NCBI RefSeq assembly: GCF_004792665.1
Contig: NZ_SRZX01000001.1
Coordinates: 186,001-250,000 of the forward strand
DNA: 64,000 nt
Source of the DNA: Marinobacter orientalis
GTDB taxonomy: Bacteria > Pseudomonadota > Gammaproteobacteria > Pseudomonadales > Oleiphilaceae
Direction: 5' to 3'
Part shown: positions 8,285 to 17,767 of the stretch, piece after piece
Position numbering within the stretch: the first letter of the stretch is position 1
Layout: each line of letters opens with the position of its first letter
Notes under the pieces: model-generated
The model's database searches: none
What the model was told of the DNA's origin: nothing
What the model saw: only the letters and a program-made list of their open reading frames with translations
Program-made: the position numbers and the translations under genes

Positions 8285-11200
8285 GGCTCAGAATCTCGCG
8301 CCACCCTTCAGGATTGGTTACAGGGTCATACAAAGCAGCTGAACCGGAGAGCGTATTTGGTCGCGCAAAAAGTCTGTCCGTGTACGACTCATTCACCATA
8401 GCTACCAGCCATTCAGATCCGACACCATCAACCAGAATGGCTGCACCGTGGACGCTGCCTGGTGCGACAGCAATTAATTTGCCGCCTTTATAGATTTCAT
8501 TGGAAAAGCCTTCTTCTCCAAAATACCTTGAGGAAGGTCCATTCCAACTTAGAATTTTTGTTGGAGTATCGCCTATGTATTGCCCTTTCCAGTCGATATT
8601 CCCGAAAGTCGCATTCTCCACACTTGTAGCGTTCCAACCACCGTCATAGGTCAAAAACTTTGCGCCTGCTGCCGTCCGGGCCACCAAACCATGATCGTCC
8701 CGCTCCTTGAGTTCGAAAGTCTTGGCCTGAACAACCTGGCCCTTCGTGCCTATTGCCTGAATCGAAAGGAATACCCGCTCACCGGGCAAACCCGATACCG
8801 TAGCAGCTCGTTGCGCTCCTCCGAATTCAGCTAACTTCTTCCACGCAGCATTTTCATGATTGTTTTCTTTCTGCTGCGCCAGGACGGGGTCTTGTGTGAG
8901 ATATACATCAAACCGCTGAATGAATGGTTCATCGGCCGGGTCAACTGACCACTCGATGTCAGCAGTTGGGGGGTCTTCCGATCTCCTGAACGCCTCTACT
9001 ATCTCGGGAGCCGAGATCTTTTTCGGAACCACGTTCACGTCGATACGCCGAAAAGGCACTGCAGTCCCAGGTGATGCCTCCCCGACCTGAGAAAGCTGAA
9101 CAATATTCCTGTACTCCCTTATTTCTCGCGACCCGAGGTTGTTGAATGTCACCAAAAGCGTTTGAGTCTCACCCGGCGCCAGTTCGCCATCGTCTGGATA
9201 GACTGCCAGGTAACTATCAGCCTGGTACTCCACGCGCCAGGTCAGTGACTGCTGGCCCGCATTCTCGATGGAAATTGCCCGAACAATATCTTCAGTACTC
9301 CCCTCTTCGATAGTTTCAGATATTCCATTGCCATTTACCAACATGGCGGCGGGAGCAGGACCGCACGTATTTATTTTATTCTCAAAAATCTTGCCTTCCT
9401 TCATGCCTAATGAGACTCGAAGATCGTCTGGTTTAAATCCGACAACTTCAAAGAATTTCTCTCCGCCTGTAGCTTCCCACTTCAAGACGCTTTCCAGCCC
9501 CGCATAGATGCCATATTTAAGCGATTCACTGCACTCAGAGGTTAAATCATAGGACGACCGCGTCTCGGAATAACCCTGAATATCAATCGTAGGTCCCATC
9601 AGGTCATATATCTGGACAGTGGGTTGCGCTCCCGCATACATCCGGAACCTCGCCTGCCCCTCAATAATTGGCTTAACCGGGCTCCAGTCACTGTTATAAC
9701 CGCTCGAATACTCAAATCCCGCCTCCTTTGAATAATAAAGGCCTGCGAAAACGGATGATTCCATGGAGGATTTGAGTCCCAACTGCCCCGACACCTGGCC
9801 ATTCGCCCCCAGGTAAACGTCAACATACGGTTTCAGATAAACGGGAACAAAATCTATCAAAAAACTCGTCCTGCCAAGATTTAAACGACCGAGACGTCGC
9901 CGTATCACGTCATTGCCATCTGCATCCTTCCGAGTCTTCAAAGACCCAGTGGACGAAACTGTAATGTTTGCCTCATTACTGATGGACGGCGAGACTTTGA
10001 AGAACTTCAGCCCCTCCCCGAATTCGTAGGATGCGCTCACATCAAGCTCAAATTGCACATCAAGACTGCCGGAAAGTTCAATCGCTTCTCCGCCGACTTC
10101 CCATACGTTGCCGTCCTCAAAGAGCGGTGTACTGCCTGATGCGGTAGGCTCTATAGCCAAACCAATAACCGATGGGTCACTGCTGGGCTGAACCAGTAAC
10201 TTATAGGGCTGTAAATTGATTGGCTGCGCGGATGGTGTAACCGGGTACTCAATAGACTCTACGTCGTCCGCAGTATATGCCTTGCTGAATGTCCCGGTTC
10301 CTTTTTTAACGACGTCTGTCAGCGTCGCTTGCCCATAACCAAACTCAACCGAATCCCCATGGTTGATAACGTCCTGCACGCTGACCAGCAGAGGCTTATC
10401 GTTGATAATGAGCGATACCTTATTGCCCGGGGAGAGATTGATTAATCGATTTTTCATGGTCACATCGGAGGGCAGGTCGACCGTAATCCTGTCTTGCGTG
10501 ACCTCACCACTGAGGCCTTCACCAAGGCCGACATAATCAGCTGCAATACTCACCTCTTTGTAGCCAAAGTTGATTTCCACCACCCGATCACGCAGAAACG
10601 TTTCCAGTTCACAGCGGGTCATATCTGCGCTGACCCGGTCACAGCCATTCCATCCCAATATCTGGCTATCAGAATCCGGGTAGGCCGCTAAGTAGTAACT
10701 ATTGGAGCGATTTTTCGAGACATGAAAGCGTGTCTTTATGTCGGCCGGCTCGTAAACCCTTTCACCATGCTCGTCCAGGACGTAACCGGCGCCGAAACCC
10801 ACCACAGTAATACCGACGTGACTGGAAATTGTCTCGTCCTGAGCTAAAGAAACGTTTCCACCAAACAGATTTTCAATTTCCGTATCAAGGTCTTCGGCGG
10901 AAGCGCCCGACAAAACCCGCTCAACATAGCTTTTCGAGTCACAACATACCGTTGCGAAATCAAAAGCGAGACTGGCGGTGTGCCGGGGATCATCCGGATT
11001 GAAATCAAGGACATCTCGATACGTGACGACCCCGTCTCCATTCAAGTCGCCGTTGAGAAACAGGTCTGCCAGATAGTTCAAATAGTTAACAGAATCCGAC
11101 CGTTCCGACCTTCGCACGTATGCGCTTGAGATCCTCCAGACAAGGTCGGACATCGGAGTTACGTTGATCCCCTTACGAAGATCTTCGGCAGAGGCGATCG

Positions 11201-11543
11201 CAAACCTTTGTGCACCTTCGGATACCGCCAATGACTCATTGCTGATGTCTTCGCCACCGGTAACCTTTATTACCACCAATTCCTCCGGTTGCGGTTCCGT
11301 GGCATCCACTTTCCACTGACTTGGCCGCAAGCCATCCGTACCGTCACTTACCATTGTTTGGGAATAGGTTCGAGTGCCAGAAAGATCAGTGATGACAACA
11401 TCGCCACCTGTATCTTTCAGAAAGAAGGCATTGCTGATACCGGGAGAGTCATCCAGACCCGAAGACGAGTTACCGCGACAGCCAGGGAGCATTAAAGAAA
11501 AGATCAGAAGAACGAGAAACTTCGAAGAAAATCGAATTGGCAT
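8271..11543 (-). CDS. Large secreted lipoprotein with calcium-type repeat and Ig-like C-terminal part
   Basis: A 1090-residue protein starting with a lipoprotein signal peptide (hydrophobic run ending LMLPGCRG, lipobox cysteine at residue 22). Around residue 170 a GDLNGDGVVTYRDVLDF loop resembles a dockerin or EF-hand calcium site. The middle carries beta-rich sequence with tandem short blocks; residues about 760-850 resemble an abnormal-spindle/Ig-like segment (LTWRVEYQADSYLAVYPDDG) and 870-960 a fibronectin-like fold. It is probably an outer-membrane surface protein; function unknown. No enzymatic motif was seen. The downstream frame overlaps its end. Confidence 0.7.
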   Translation of the reverse strand: MPIRFSSKFLVLLIFSLMLPGCRGNSSSGLDDSPGISNAFFLKDTGGDVVITDLSGTRTYSQTMVSDGTDGLRPSQWKVDATEPQPEELVVIKVTGGEDISNESLAVSEGAQRFAIASAEDLRKGINVTPMSDLVWRISSAYVRRSERSDSVNYLNYLADLFLNGDLNGDGVVTYRDVLDFNPDDPRHTASLAFDFATVCCDSKSYVERVLSGASAEDLDTEIENLFGGNVSLAQDETISSHVGITVVGFGAGYVLDEHGERVYEPADIKTRFHVSKNRSNSYYLAAYPDSDSQILGWNGCDRVSADMTRCELETFLRDRVVEINFGYKEVSIAADYVGLGEGLSGEVTQDRITVDLPSDVTMKNRLINLSPGNKVSLIINDKPLLVSVQDVINHGDSVEFGYGQATLTDVVKKGTGTFSKAYTADDVESIEYPVTPSAQPINLQPYKLLVQPSSDPSVIGLAIEPTASGSTPLFEDGNVWEVGGEAIELSGSLDVQFELDVSASYEFGEGLKFFKVSPSISNEANITVSSTGSLKTRKDADGNDVIRRRLGRLNLGRTSFLIDFVPVYLKPYVDVYLGANGQVSGQLGLKSSMESSVFAGLYYSKEAGFEYSSGYNSDWSPVKPIIEGQARFRMYAGAQPTVQIYDLMGPTIDIQGYSETRSSYDLTSECSESLKYGIYAGLESVLKWEATGGEKFFEVVGFKPDDLRVSLGMKEGKIFENKINTCGPAPAAMLVNGNGISETIEEGSTEDIVRAISIENAGQQSLTWRVEYQADSYLAVYPDDGELAPGETQTLLVTFNNLGSREIREYRNIVQLSQVGEASPGTAVPFRRIDVNVVPKKISAPEIVEAFRRSEDPPTADIEWSVDPADEPFIQRFDVYLTQDPVLAQQKENNHENAAWKKLAEFGGAQRAATVSGLPGERVFLSIQAIGTKGQVVQAKTFELKERDDHGLVARTAAGAKFLTYDGGWNATSVENATFGNIDWKGQYIGDTPTKILSWNGPSSRYFGEEGFSNEIYKGGKLIAVAPGSVHGAAILVDGVGSEWLVAMVNESYTDRLFARPNTLSGSAALYDPVTNPEGWREILSRARS

Positions 11544-11936
11544 GTTAAGTCCTTTTATTTACCACAAAAGCATTCCCTTCCAGGAAGCGCACCTTGCCTT
11601 ATAGTCAGGTGGTGCCGGAAGGAACAAGGACTCAACTCTCAGATTTTTTGCATTATTTTACATGTTGCGAGGGACTTTATCCTGGGTTAAACCATTGGTG
11701 AGTGGTACTACAGCGTATTTCCACCGGAACCTTCACTGGCGATAACGACCAGCGTGAGGGTTGCTGTCATGGCTGCATTGGCAGCGTTTGCGGAAGTTTG
11801 GTGGATCACCTGCAAAGGGAAGTGTCACCCGGCACCCAAGGCAGCTTTCGCCCGAAAGACCAGTTTGTGGCGCGGGTTCTGAATACGTTCGGCATGATCA
11901 GATCGAAAAAATGAACCTGTTCCGGTTTTGGCCCTG
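11544..11936. other. Intergenic region upstream of the giant lipoprotein gene
   Basis: About 390 bases. The part nearest 11560-11670 is AT-rich and probably holds the lipoprotein promoter. The stretch 11760-11890 can be read as a short hydrophobic peptide but has no ribosome site, so it may be a gene remnant. A divergent repeat copy sits at 11905-11929. Confidence 0.4.
11905..11929 (+). repeat. Divergent REP-like element
   Basis: Reads AAAATGAACCTGTTCCGGTTTT; the AACCTGT variant recurs at 40845 and 50431, suggesting a sub-family. It ends 7 bases from the stop of the following minus-strand gene. Confidence 0.75.
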
Positions 11937-12410
11937 TCAGTTGTCTCCGACGGCCTGGCGGACCTTCTGCTCTGCGCCCTGCCAGGCCTCGGAGAGTTGG
12001 TCGAAGGCGTCGTTGAAGCCCTCCTTCATGGACTCCCAGGTAAAATCGGGGCTGTCCTGCATACGCTGGTACCATTCCGTCACCCGTGACCGCTCCCGGT
12101 GCAGAGATGCCAGCGCGGTCTGTGCCTGGGCCCGGGCTAACCTGTCGGCCGTATCCCGTCCCTCCTCCAGACGGTTCTCCAGTGTCTCTATACGGGCATC
12201 GATGGCGCCGAGAACGTCCTCGATGTCCGTCATCAATCGTTCCCGCCGCTCGCTGGTGAAATCCGACAGCTCCTGATCAAGGTTCTCCACCTCCTGGCGC
12301 AACGACTCTGCGGCTGCATCACCGTCATCCTCCGCAGCGTACCCTGGGGCCAGTGGCATCACCAAGGCCAGCAGCAAGGCGCTGGCCTGTAATCGCAATG
12401 GGGATCGCAC
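11937..12410 (-). CDS. Periplasmic coiled-coil protein of unknown function
   Basis: A 157-residue protein. A GTG start at 12410 is chosen because a perfect AGGAGG lies 9 bases upstream and because it begins a clean signal peptide (hydrophobic run to about residue 20, cleavage after APGYAA). The mature part (about residues 25-120) is a charged heptad-rich coiled coil (ESLRQEVENLDQELSDFTSE and following). A longer frame upstream to 12515 lacks a ribosome site. No known family recognised; such proteins often sit at the envelope. Confidence 0.7.
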   Translation of the reverse strand: MRSPLRLQASALLLALVMPLAPGYAAEDDGDAAAESLRQEVENLDQELSDFTSERRERLMTDIEDVLGAIDARIETLENRLEEGRDTADRLARAQAQTALASLHRERSRVTEWYQRMQDSPDFTWESMKEGFNDAFDQLSEAWQGAEQKVRQAVGDN

Positions 12411-12518
12411 GGTCTGGTACCTCCTATGAATCAAAATGGAAAATCTCCGTCGCTCTGATAATCGGTTCATACGTTCAAACTTATCGGCGGTGCCAAACCC
12501 AAGGCCCAATACCAAACC

Positions 12519-12953
12519 CTAAAGCCGCTCGATAGCCCTGAGCAGAGAACTGAAAGCTTTCGAAAAGCTGCGCTCAGCCAATCGGTCCATCAACCCGCCA
12601 AGCAAGGGAACCTGCACGTGCCCCTCGGAAATCCAGTGAACGCGGGTCTGTTCACCCTCGGACTGTAAAACAATCTCACCCTTGGTGTGCTGAACGGAAA
12701 ACGGGCTCGATTTTTCGATGCGATAGTGCATCCTGTTTGGCCTCTCATACTGCGTAATGCGCTCGGTCAGTTCAAGTCGGCCCGCTCCGATAATCCGCAG
12801 GGCGCCCGTACCATTTTTCTCGTCTTTACCTTCCTCGACCAGCACAGACCTGTCGACGCCGGGGAACCGATCGTAGCGGGCATGATCCGAGATGGCCGTG
12901 AAAACCGTGTCGATATCTTTGGCAAGAACCTGCTCAACGTGGATGCGAAACAT
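12519..12953 (-). CDS. SRPBCC (START-like) family protein
   Basis: A 144-residue single-domain protein. The beginning, FRIHVEQVLAKDIDTVFTAISDHARYDRFPGV, and the end, with VPLLGGLMDRLAERSFSKAF, match the polyketide-cyclase/SRPBCC fold, which binds hydrophobic ligands in a helix-grip cavity. No catalytic assignment is possible. A decayed fragment of the same gene (covering IGAGRLELTERITQYERP) is found at 56152-56222, fused to a transposase remnant. Confidence 0.8.
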   Translation of the reverse strand: MFRIHVEQVLAKDIDTVFTAISDHARYDRFPGVDRSVLVEEGKDEKNGTGALRIIGAGRLELTERITQYERPNRMHYRIEKSSPFSVQHTKGEIVLQSEGEQTRVHWISEGHVQVPLLGGLMDRLAERSFSKAFSSLLRAIERL

Positions 12954-13033
12954 GGTTACTCCTGAAAATCCGGGCTGACTAACAAGATACGCTTACGCTT
13001 CTACAAATGAATGGGTTTTCTTTAATTTTCAGG

Positions 13034-13067
13034 CAAACCGGGACAGATTGATCTAATCCCGGTTTTC
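13034..13067 (+). repeat. Back-to-back pair of REP-like elements
   Basis: A reverse copy (CAAACCGGGACAGATTGAT) merges into a forward copy (ATCTAATCCCGGTTTTC), forming a near-palindrome of about 34 bases that could fold as a hairpin. It lies beside a decayed thioredoxin fragment. Confidence 0.85.
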
Positions 13068-13079
13068 AGTTCACAAGTC

Positions 13080-13165
13080 GTTAGGGGCGGTCCAGCGGCT
13101 TGCTGGCAATCGGTGTAAGCCGTCACCCGTTTTCGACGTCTTTACTGGCAGGCTTTTAAAGCTTT
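13080..13165 (-). pseudogene. Fragment of a thioredoxin-like gene
   Basis: On the minus strand this stretch can be read as VTAYTDCQQAAGPP after a one-base shift, matching VTAYIDCQEAAGPL of the intact thioredoxin-like gene at 40459-40788. The nucleotide match covers about 80 bases on both sides of the shift. Only the middle of the gene is present, next to a repeat pair. Confidence 0.75.
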
Positions 13166-13180
13166 TTCTGAACGAGTTTC

Positions 13181-14030
13181 TCACAGTCTTTTTGCCAGAT
13201 CCCTTACAGAGTCCCTGAGCCAGGTATGGGCCGGATCACCGTTGAATGAACGATGCCAGGCCATGAAAACATCGAAAATGGCGCCCGGAAAGGGGAAAGG
13301 CAGTATACGGATGGCCTCACGCTCCATGAAATAATCGGCCATGCGTCGGGGGAGTGTGGCAATAGCGTCGGTCGCCTCTACAAGACGCGGTATCGCGACA
13401 TATTGATTGACACTGGCAGCAATACGCCGGTTCTCGATAAGCTGCATACCGGGAATTCGCTCAAGCAGAGTGTGGCTGCCTTCGCCAATCGCCAGCACTA
13501 CATGTCGTTCACCCAAAAACTGTTCCACACTCAAGAATCCGCCAAGACGCGGATGGTCTTCCCTGCAGATCACTACCAACTCCTCGGTCACAAGTTCACA
13601 GCTTTCGATACTGACGCTCACGGGCCTGCGAACGTCAAACAGGAGATCCAACCGGGCCTGTTCGAGCCTGGCGATCACCGCCGGATCCGTATTGGGCTGA
13701 TTCTGCACGGTCAGCGCACCGCTGTATCCCGCAAACACATGCAAGAGCTCAGGCAGCAGAAGGTGCTCCCCATAGTCCCCCATGGCCAGCTTGAAGTTCC
13801 TTTCCGAACTGTCGGGATCAAAGAACTCCTTCGACCCCACGACAGCCCGGATGGTGGATAAGGCCAACCGGATCTCCGGATATATCTGCACCGCGTAGTT
13901 ACTCGGCCGCATTCCATTCCCGCAACGCACGAATACTTCATCTTTAAGCGTCAGCCGCAGACGGGAGAGTGCCTGGCTGACGGCCGACTGGGTCATTCCG
14001 AGCTTGCCTGCGGCGGCAGGGACAGTCGTG
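13181..14030 (-). pseudogene. LysR-family regulator, 5' truncated
   Basis: The frame reads AAGKLGMTQSAVSQALSRLR, the recognition helix of a LysR DNA-binding domain, then a full effector-binding domain (about 240 residues) ending at 13181. The first 20 or so residues of the winged helix are absent: reading back past 14030 runs into an unrelated desaturase fragment on the other strand. The first available ATG (13996) falls inside the recognition helix, so a product would lack a complete DNA-binding domain. The family regulates nearby operons, but nothing here can be matched to it. Confidence 0.75.
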
Positions 14031-14041
14031 GCGAAATCAGT

Positions 14042-14530
14042 GCCAGCCAGACGTTTGTTGAAAACTGGGCATGGTGGCTGATTTTACCCAACTACTGGTT
14101 CGGCCTGGCTTGCCTGTACCTCGGGCTTTACGAGGTTTTCCTGTGGGGAACCGTGTCGAAAGTGATCTGGGGTATGCATGTGCACACCAACTGGAAATGG
14201 CAGTACGATCTCTGGGCGCTTAATCATGACAGTGCGCTTGTCCGTAATGGCATGCATGCCCTTTGCCACGTGTTTACCTTCCCGAACATGCACCACCATC
14301 ACCACAGCCGTTCGGCAAACTCAGCCAAGAACATGACCAACTTCATATCGGTCTTTGACTGGCTACTTTGGGGCACACTCAAAATTGAAACCGAGCGCCC
14401 GAAGGTCTACGGTTGGCGACAGTACGATGCCGAGGCAAACAGCGTACTGCATCGTTTCTTTCACAGTGCGGACCCTGTCCGGGAGCGGAATCATCCGAAG
14501 GAAGCGGCTGCAACCGTGAGCCAGGATTGA
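14042..14530 (+). pseudogene. C-terminal fragment of a sterol desaturase / fatty acid hydroxylase family protein
   Basis: About 160 residues beginning TFVENWAWWLILPNYWFG and including a membrane segment, then MHVHTNW, NMHHHHHS and further histidines typical of the di-iron fatty acid hydroxylase family. The first half of the gene, with the first histidine clusters, is missing; the left edge abuts the truncated LysR gene. The stop is immediately followed by a reverse repeat copy. Confidence 0.75.
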
Positions 14531-14563
14531 GAAAACCGGCGAAAACCGGGACAGATTTATTTA
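14531..14563 (-). repeat. REP-like element (reverse), with partial duplication
   Basis: A GAAAACCGG start is followed by a full reverse copy with an AT-rich run afterwards that repeats TTTATTTATTACT. It begins on the base after the desaturase fragment stop. Confidence 0.9.
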
Positions 14564-14646
14564 TTACTGATTTATTTATTACTTTGGGCGAATGATTCAC
14601 CAACTCCCCTGTTTGGGAACCCGGCCTGGCACGGTATCGTGCTGGC

Positions 14647-14957
14647 ATGAACTATCCCCAGCGCATTGTCTGCCTCACTGAGGAAACCACAAAAACCCTC
14701 TACGCCATCGGCGCGAAGGACCGCATCGTCGGCATATCCGGATTTACCGTCAGGCCAGAACGAGCGCGGAAAGAAAAGCCGAAAGTCTCCGCCTTCACCT
14801 CCGCCAGGATAGGCGGAATCCTGGACCTGGAACCGGACCTTGTCCTGGGATTCGCTCGATGATCCGGACCCTTGGCGGCATGCTGGGCCTCTCCGCCCAG
14901 ACCGACGCCTACGCCCATGAACTGGCCGCCAGGGTTGAGCGGATCAGCAGAAAATAA
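14647..14957 (+). pseudogene. Decayed copy of the cobalamin-binding-like gene, N-terminal part
   Basis: The first 70 residues (MNYPQRIVCLTEETTKTLYA onward) are nearly identical to the intact gene at 52894. After DLVLGFAR a deletion of about 30 codons with a frame change follows, then IRTLGGMLGLSAQTDAYAHE continues until a repeat copy at 14950 cuts it off. Repeats on both sides (14531 reverse, 14950 forward) bracket the fragment. A scrap matching the 3' end of the same gene lies at 16677. Confidence 0.9.
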
Positions 14958-14973
14958 ATCTGTCCCGGTTTTC
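14950..14973 (+). repeat. REP-like element, perfect copy
   Basis: Full-length forward copy joining the cobalamin-binding-like pseudogene to the gamma-glutamyltransferase pseudogene. A partial second copy (CTGATCTGCCCCAGGCTC) follows at 14981-14998. Confidence 0.97.
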
Positions 14974-14999
14974 TGGGCAACTGATCTGCCCCAGGCTCA

Positions 15000-16625
15000 G
15001 ACTACCGAGCGCGAAATGGTCGTCACGGCAAACCCCCTGGCCACGGCAGCCGGCGCCAAAATTCTCAAAAATGGTGGTACCGCGGCAGATGCCATGATTG
15101 CGGTGCAGACCATGCTCAGCCTGGTGGAGCCCCAGTCAAGCGGGCTTGGTGGCGGAGCATTCATCGTTTATTACGATGCTGAGACTGGCACCACGACTAC
15201 TATCGATGCCCGTGAAACCGCACCAATGGCGGTGGATGAGTCGCTTTTCTTGAATGAGGAAGGCAATTCAATCGGCTTTATAAATGCCTGGCAGAGTGGT
15301 CTGTCCGTGGGCGTGCCGGGCGTCCCGCGAATGATGGAGTACATGCATACGCAATATGGCCGGCTTCCCTGGCAGCGCCTGTTCGTACCGGCGATCACCC
15401 AGGCCCAGAAAGGCTTTTCTCTGACCCAGCGTACCAGTGATCAGGTCGCCGGCCTTCTGGCCCGCAATGCATCCTGTGAAGATCGGTTATTTTTCCGTGA
15501 CCCCACCGCCTTCAATTACTTCGTTGACAGCGAGACCTGCGAAGCCAAGCCTGCCGGTACACTTATCAAAAACCGGGATTATGCCGAAACGCTAAAGCTG
15601 CTGGCTCGTGATGGAGCAGATACCTTCTACACCGGCTCTATCGCACAGGACGTCGTTAGTGCCGTCCAGAACGATCCTAACATTCCCGGATCAATAAGCC
15701 TGGCCGACCTGGCCGATTACCAGGTCATCGAACGGCCGTCGGTCAGATCATGGGTGTGCTGGAGCATGTCGATCTGCAAGACATGAATCCGCTTGATGAG
15801 GAAGTGGTTCATCTTTTTACCCAGGCGATGCGCATCGCGTTCGCCGATCGGAACAAGTATGTTGCGGACAGCGATTTCATCACCGTGCCGGTTGAAGGCA
15901 TGCTGGACAAAGATTACCTTGAAACCCGCGCTGCGCTGATTGGTGAGAATGACCTTGGCGTAGTTGATCCGGGTACGCCCCCCGGTGTGTTTGATCCGTC
16001 TGCTCCGGGCATGGATGAGCCGGGCGCGGGCACCAGCCACGTCTCCATTGTCGATCGGTTCGGCAATGCGCTATCCATGACCACGACCATCGAGAGCTCG
16101 TTCGGCAATGGCGTAATGGTGGCTGGCCGCGGATTTCTGCTCAATAACCAGTTAACCGATTTCAACTTCCAGCCCACTTCCAGTGCCGGCGAACTGATTG
16201 CCAACCGGGTACAGCCCGGAAAACGGCCCCGCAGCTCGATGGCTCCGACCATTGTCCTTGATCTGGATGGCCAGGTTTCGCTGGTCACCGGCTCGCCGGG
16301 CGGCTTCCGGATCATTGGTTACACCGCCAAGACCATCATGAACGTGTTTGATTTTGGACTTGACCCACAGGAAGCCATCAATGTGCCTCATTACCAGAAT
16401 ACGAACAGCAGCAGTCCAACCTCAGCAACCGTTCTGGAGGCACCCATTTCAGGCGTGACGCTGGACTATGATGTCGCCGCGCTTGAATCCGATCTGGAAG
16501 AAGGCAGGGGGCATGCCGTTGGTGTCACGACCCTGACAAGCGGCTTGTCGCTGATACAGGTCACCCCGAGCGGTCTTGTTGGTGGAGCCGACATGCGCCG
16601 TGATGGCGCAATTGGAGGGCGCTAG
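15000..16625 (+). pseudogene. Gamma-glutamyltransferase, broken
   Basis: Reads as gamma-glutamyltransferase from VVTANPLATAAGAKILKNGG through to the end of the small subunit. The signal peptide and first residues are replaced by repeat sequence. Near 15735, after ADYQVIERP, a deletion of some tens of codons removes the CGMGPPSSGG-type region and shifts the frame; the protein resumes as VGQIMGVLEHVDL. The autoprocessing threonine region (AGTSHVSIVDRFGNALSMTT) is intact, so damage is recent or limited. The enzyme normally cleaves glutathione in the periplasm. Confidence 0.85.
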
Positions 16626-16676
16626 GCTGCAATACGCAAACGTTGCTTTGAACAAAAGGGCCGGCCGGGTTATGGG

Positions 16677-16720
16677 CCGGCTGCACTGACGGATGGGCCG
16701 GACGCATTGTGTGAGATCAT
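16677..16720 (+). pseudogene. 3' scrap of the cobalamin-binding-like gene
   Basis: About 45 bases (GGCTGCACTGACGGATGGGC and following) match the last codons of the intact gene (53625-53670), which encode PAALTEGLDALCGII. Together with the fragment at 14647 it suggests that a copy of that gene once stood here and was split by the gamma-glutamyltransferase segment. Confidence 0.65.
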
Positions 16721-16742
16721 TGGCAACTACTGAGCCCGATTC

Positions 16743-16955
16743 GTGACAATCGACCGTGAACGCCTGGCAGCCCTTGCCGCGAAACCCCATTTCCACCGGG
16801 GCAGGTATCACAACCTGGAGCGCATACCCCACCGTGGTCTGGGGGATGTCCTGCGCTGGCAACTGGCCCCCGGCCGCCGTTTCCCGCAGGGTAAACGCTG
16901 CACGCTGCTGCGCCCGGACGATCCAGGTTACCCCATTAACCGGAGCCCTCCTTAG
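16743..16955 (+). other. Possible N-terminal gene fragment, unassigned
   Basis: A frame of 70 residues with PHFHRGRYHNLERIPHRGLG and VLRWQLAPGRRFPQG. The proline/histidine-rich start followed by a DVLRWQL segment resembles the beginning of some metallo-beta-lactamase-fold hydrolases, but the metal-binding part is absent and there is no good ribosome site. The rest of 16721-17132 shows nothing else. Confidence 0.35.
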
Positions 16956-17132
16956 CGCCCTAGCGCACCGACTGACCAACTCCCTCAAGGTAGGATAGGA
17001 ACTCATCCTGAATTCGCTATCTCGTGGCGATTCAGTCTACCTGTCGGCATAACGCCGTGGAGAAAAGCTGTGATGAAGCGGTCAGGGACGACGTTTTGTC
17101 CTCCTGACACATCCGATTCGAAGGAGAATCCT

Positions 17133-17678
17133 ATGAAAAAACTACATTCACTCCTGTTTTATGCATTGCTCACACCGGCCATAACGCTGGGTTCAGGTGC
17201 TGTGCTCGCCGCACAAGGCAGCAGCGAGAATACTGATATGGGAGAGCAGAGTATGGGCCACGATGCTGCCCCGGCTATGCAGGGCCCTGAACACGACAAG
17301 AACGTCACTAAATCCAGATACAATACTGACGAACTAGCGGATGAGAAAATGGGCGACCCGTCTCGCGTGCAGAACAAGGACTACATGAATTCTCTGCCAA
17401 CTAACGGCCTGGTGGCGAGCGACCTGATTGGTGCTGAGCTCAAAACCAGTGATGACCAGAGTGTGGGTGAGATCGGCGACCTGATCATTGACCAGGATGG
17501 CAGGGTCGCGGCTGTTGTAGTCAACGCTGGCGGTTACCTGGGCATGGGAGAGAAGCACGTGGCCATTGGTTGGAACGCCGTGAAGATATCCGGCAACCCT
17601 GATAATCCGGACCTGCGAGTGGACATGACAGCCGATGATCTGCAATCTGCACCGAGTTATGAAAAGTCGCCTGATTGA
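17133..17678 (+). CDS. Exported PRC-barrel domain protein
   Basis: A 181-residue protein with a signal peptide (hydrophobic run to ALA-A near residue 27), a low-complexity Met/Glu-rich linker and a PRC-barrel domain from about residue 90: LVASDLIGAELKTSDDQSVG followed by GEIGDLIIDQDGRVAAVVV. Such domains form small beta-barrels in envelope or stress proteins. The start at 17133 follows AAGGAG at the right distance; an upstream start at 17070 has none. A stem-loop follows the stop. Confidence 0.85.
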   Translation: MKKLHSLLFYALLTPAITLGSGAVLAAQGSSENTDMGEQSMGHDAAPAMQGPEHDKNVTKSRYNTDELADEKMGDPSRVQNKDYMNSLPTNGLVASDLIGAELKTSDDQSVGEIGDLIIDQDGRVAAVVVNAGGYLGMGEKHVAIGWNAVKISGNPDNPDLRVDMTADDLQSAPSYEKSPD

Positions 17679-17687
17679 GCGCCAGAT

Positions 17688-17711
17688 CGCCTCGATTCAA
17701 ATATCGAGGCG
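17688..17711 (+). terminator. Stem-loop after the PRC-barrel gene
   Basis: CGCCTCGAT and ATCGAGGCG form a perfect 9-base stem with a 6-base loop, 10 bases past the stop. No T-run follows, so it may be a weak terminator or an mRNA-stabilising hairpin. Confidence 0.4.
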
Positions 17712-17725
17712 GGATAAATAGAACA

Positions 17726-17749
17726 GAAAATAGATCTGTCCCCGGTTTA
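17726..17749 (+). repeat. REP-like element
   Basis: Forward copy with one inserted C (GTCCCCGG). It lies just ahead of the ribosome site of the truncated Na/Pi symporter gene. Confidence 0.9.
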
Positions 17750-17767
17750 GCAAGGAAGTGAAGGCCA

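Noticed and set aside
16743..16955. Metallo-beta-lactamase-fold gene
   Set aside because: Only a start-like segment is visible and no metal-binding motif; kept as an unassigned fragment.
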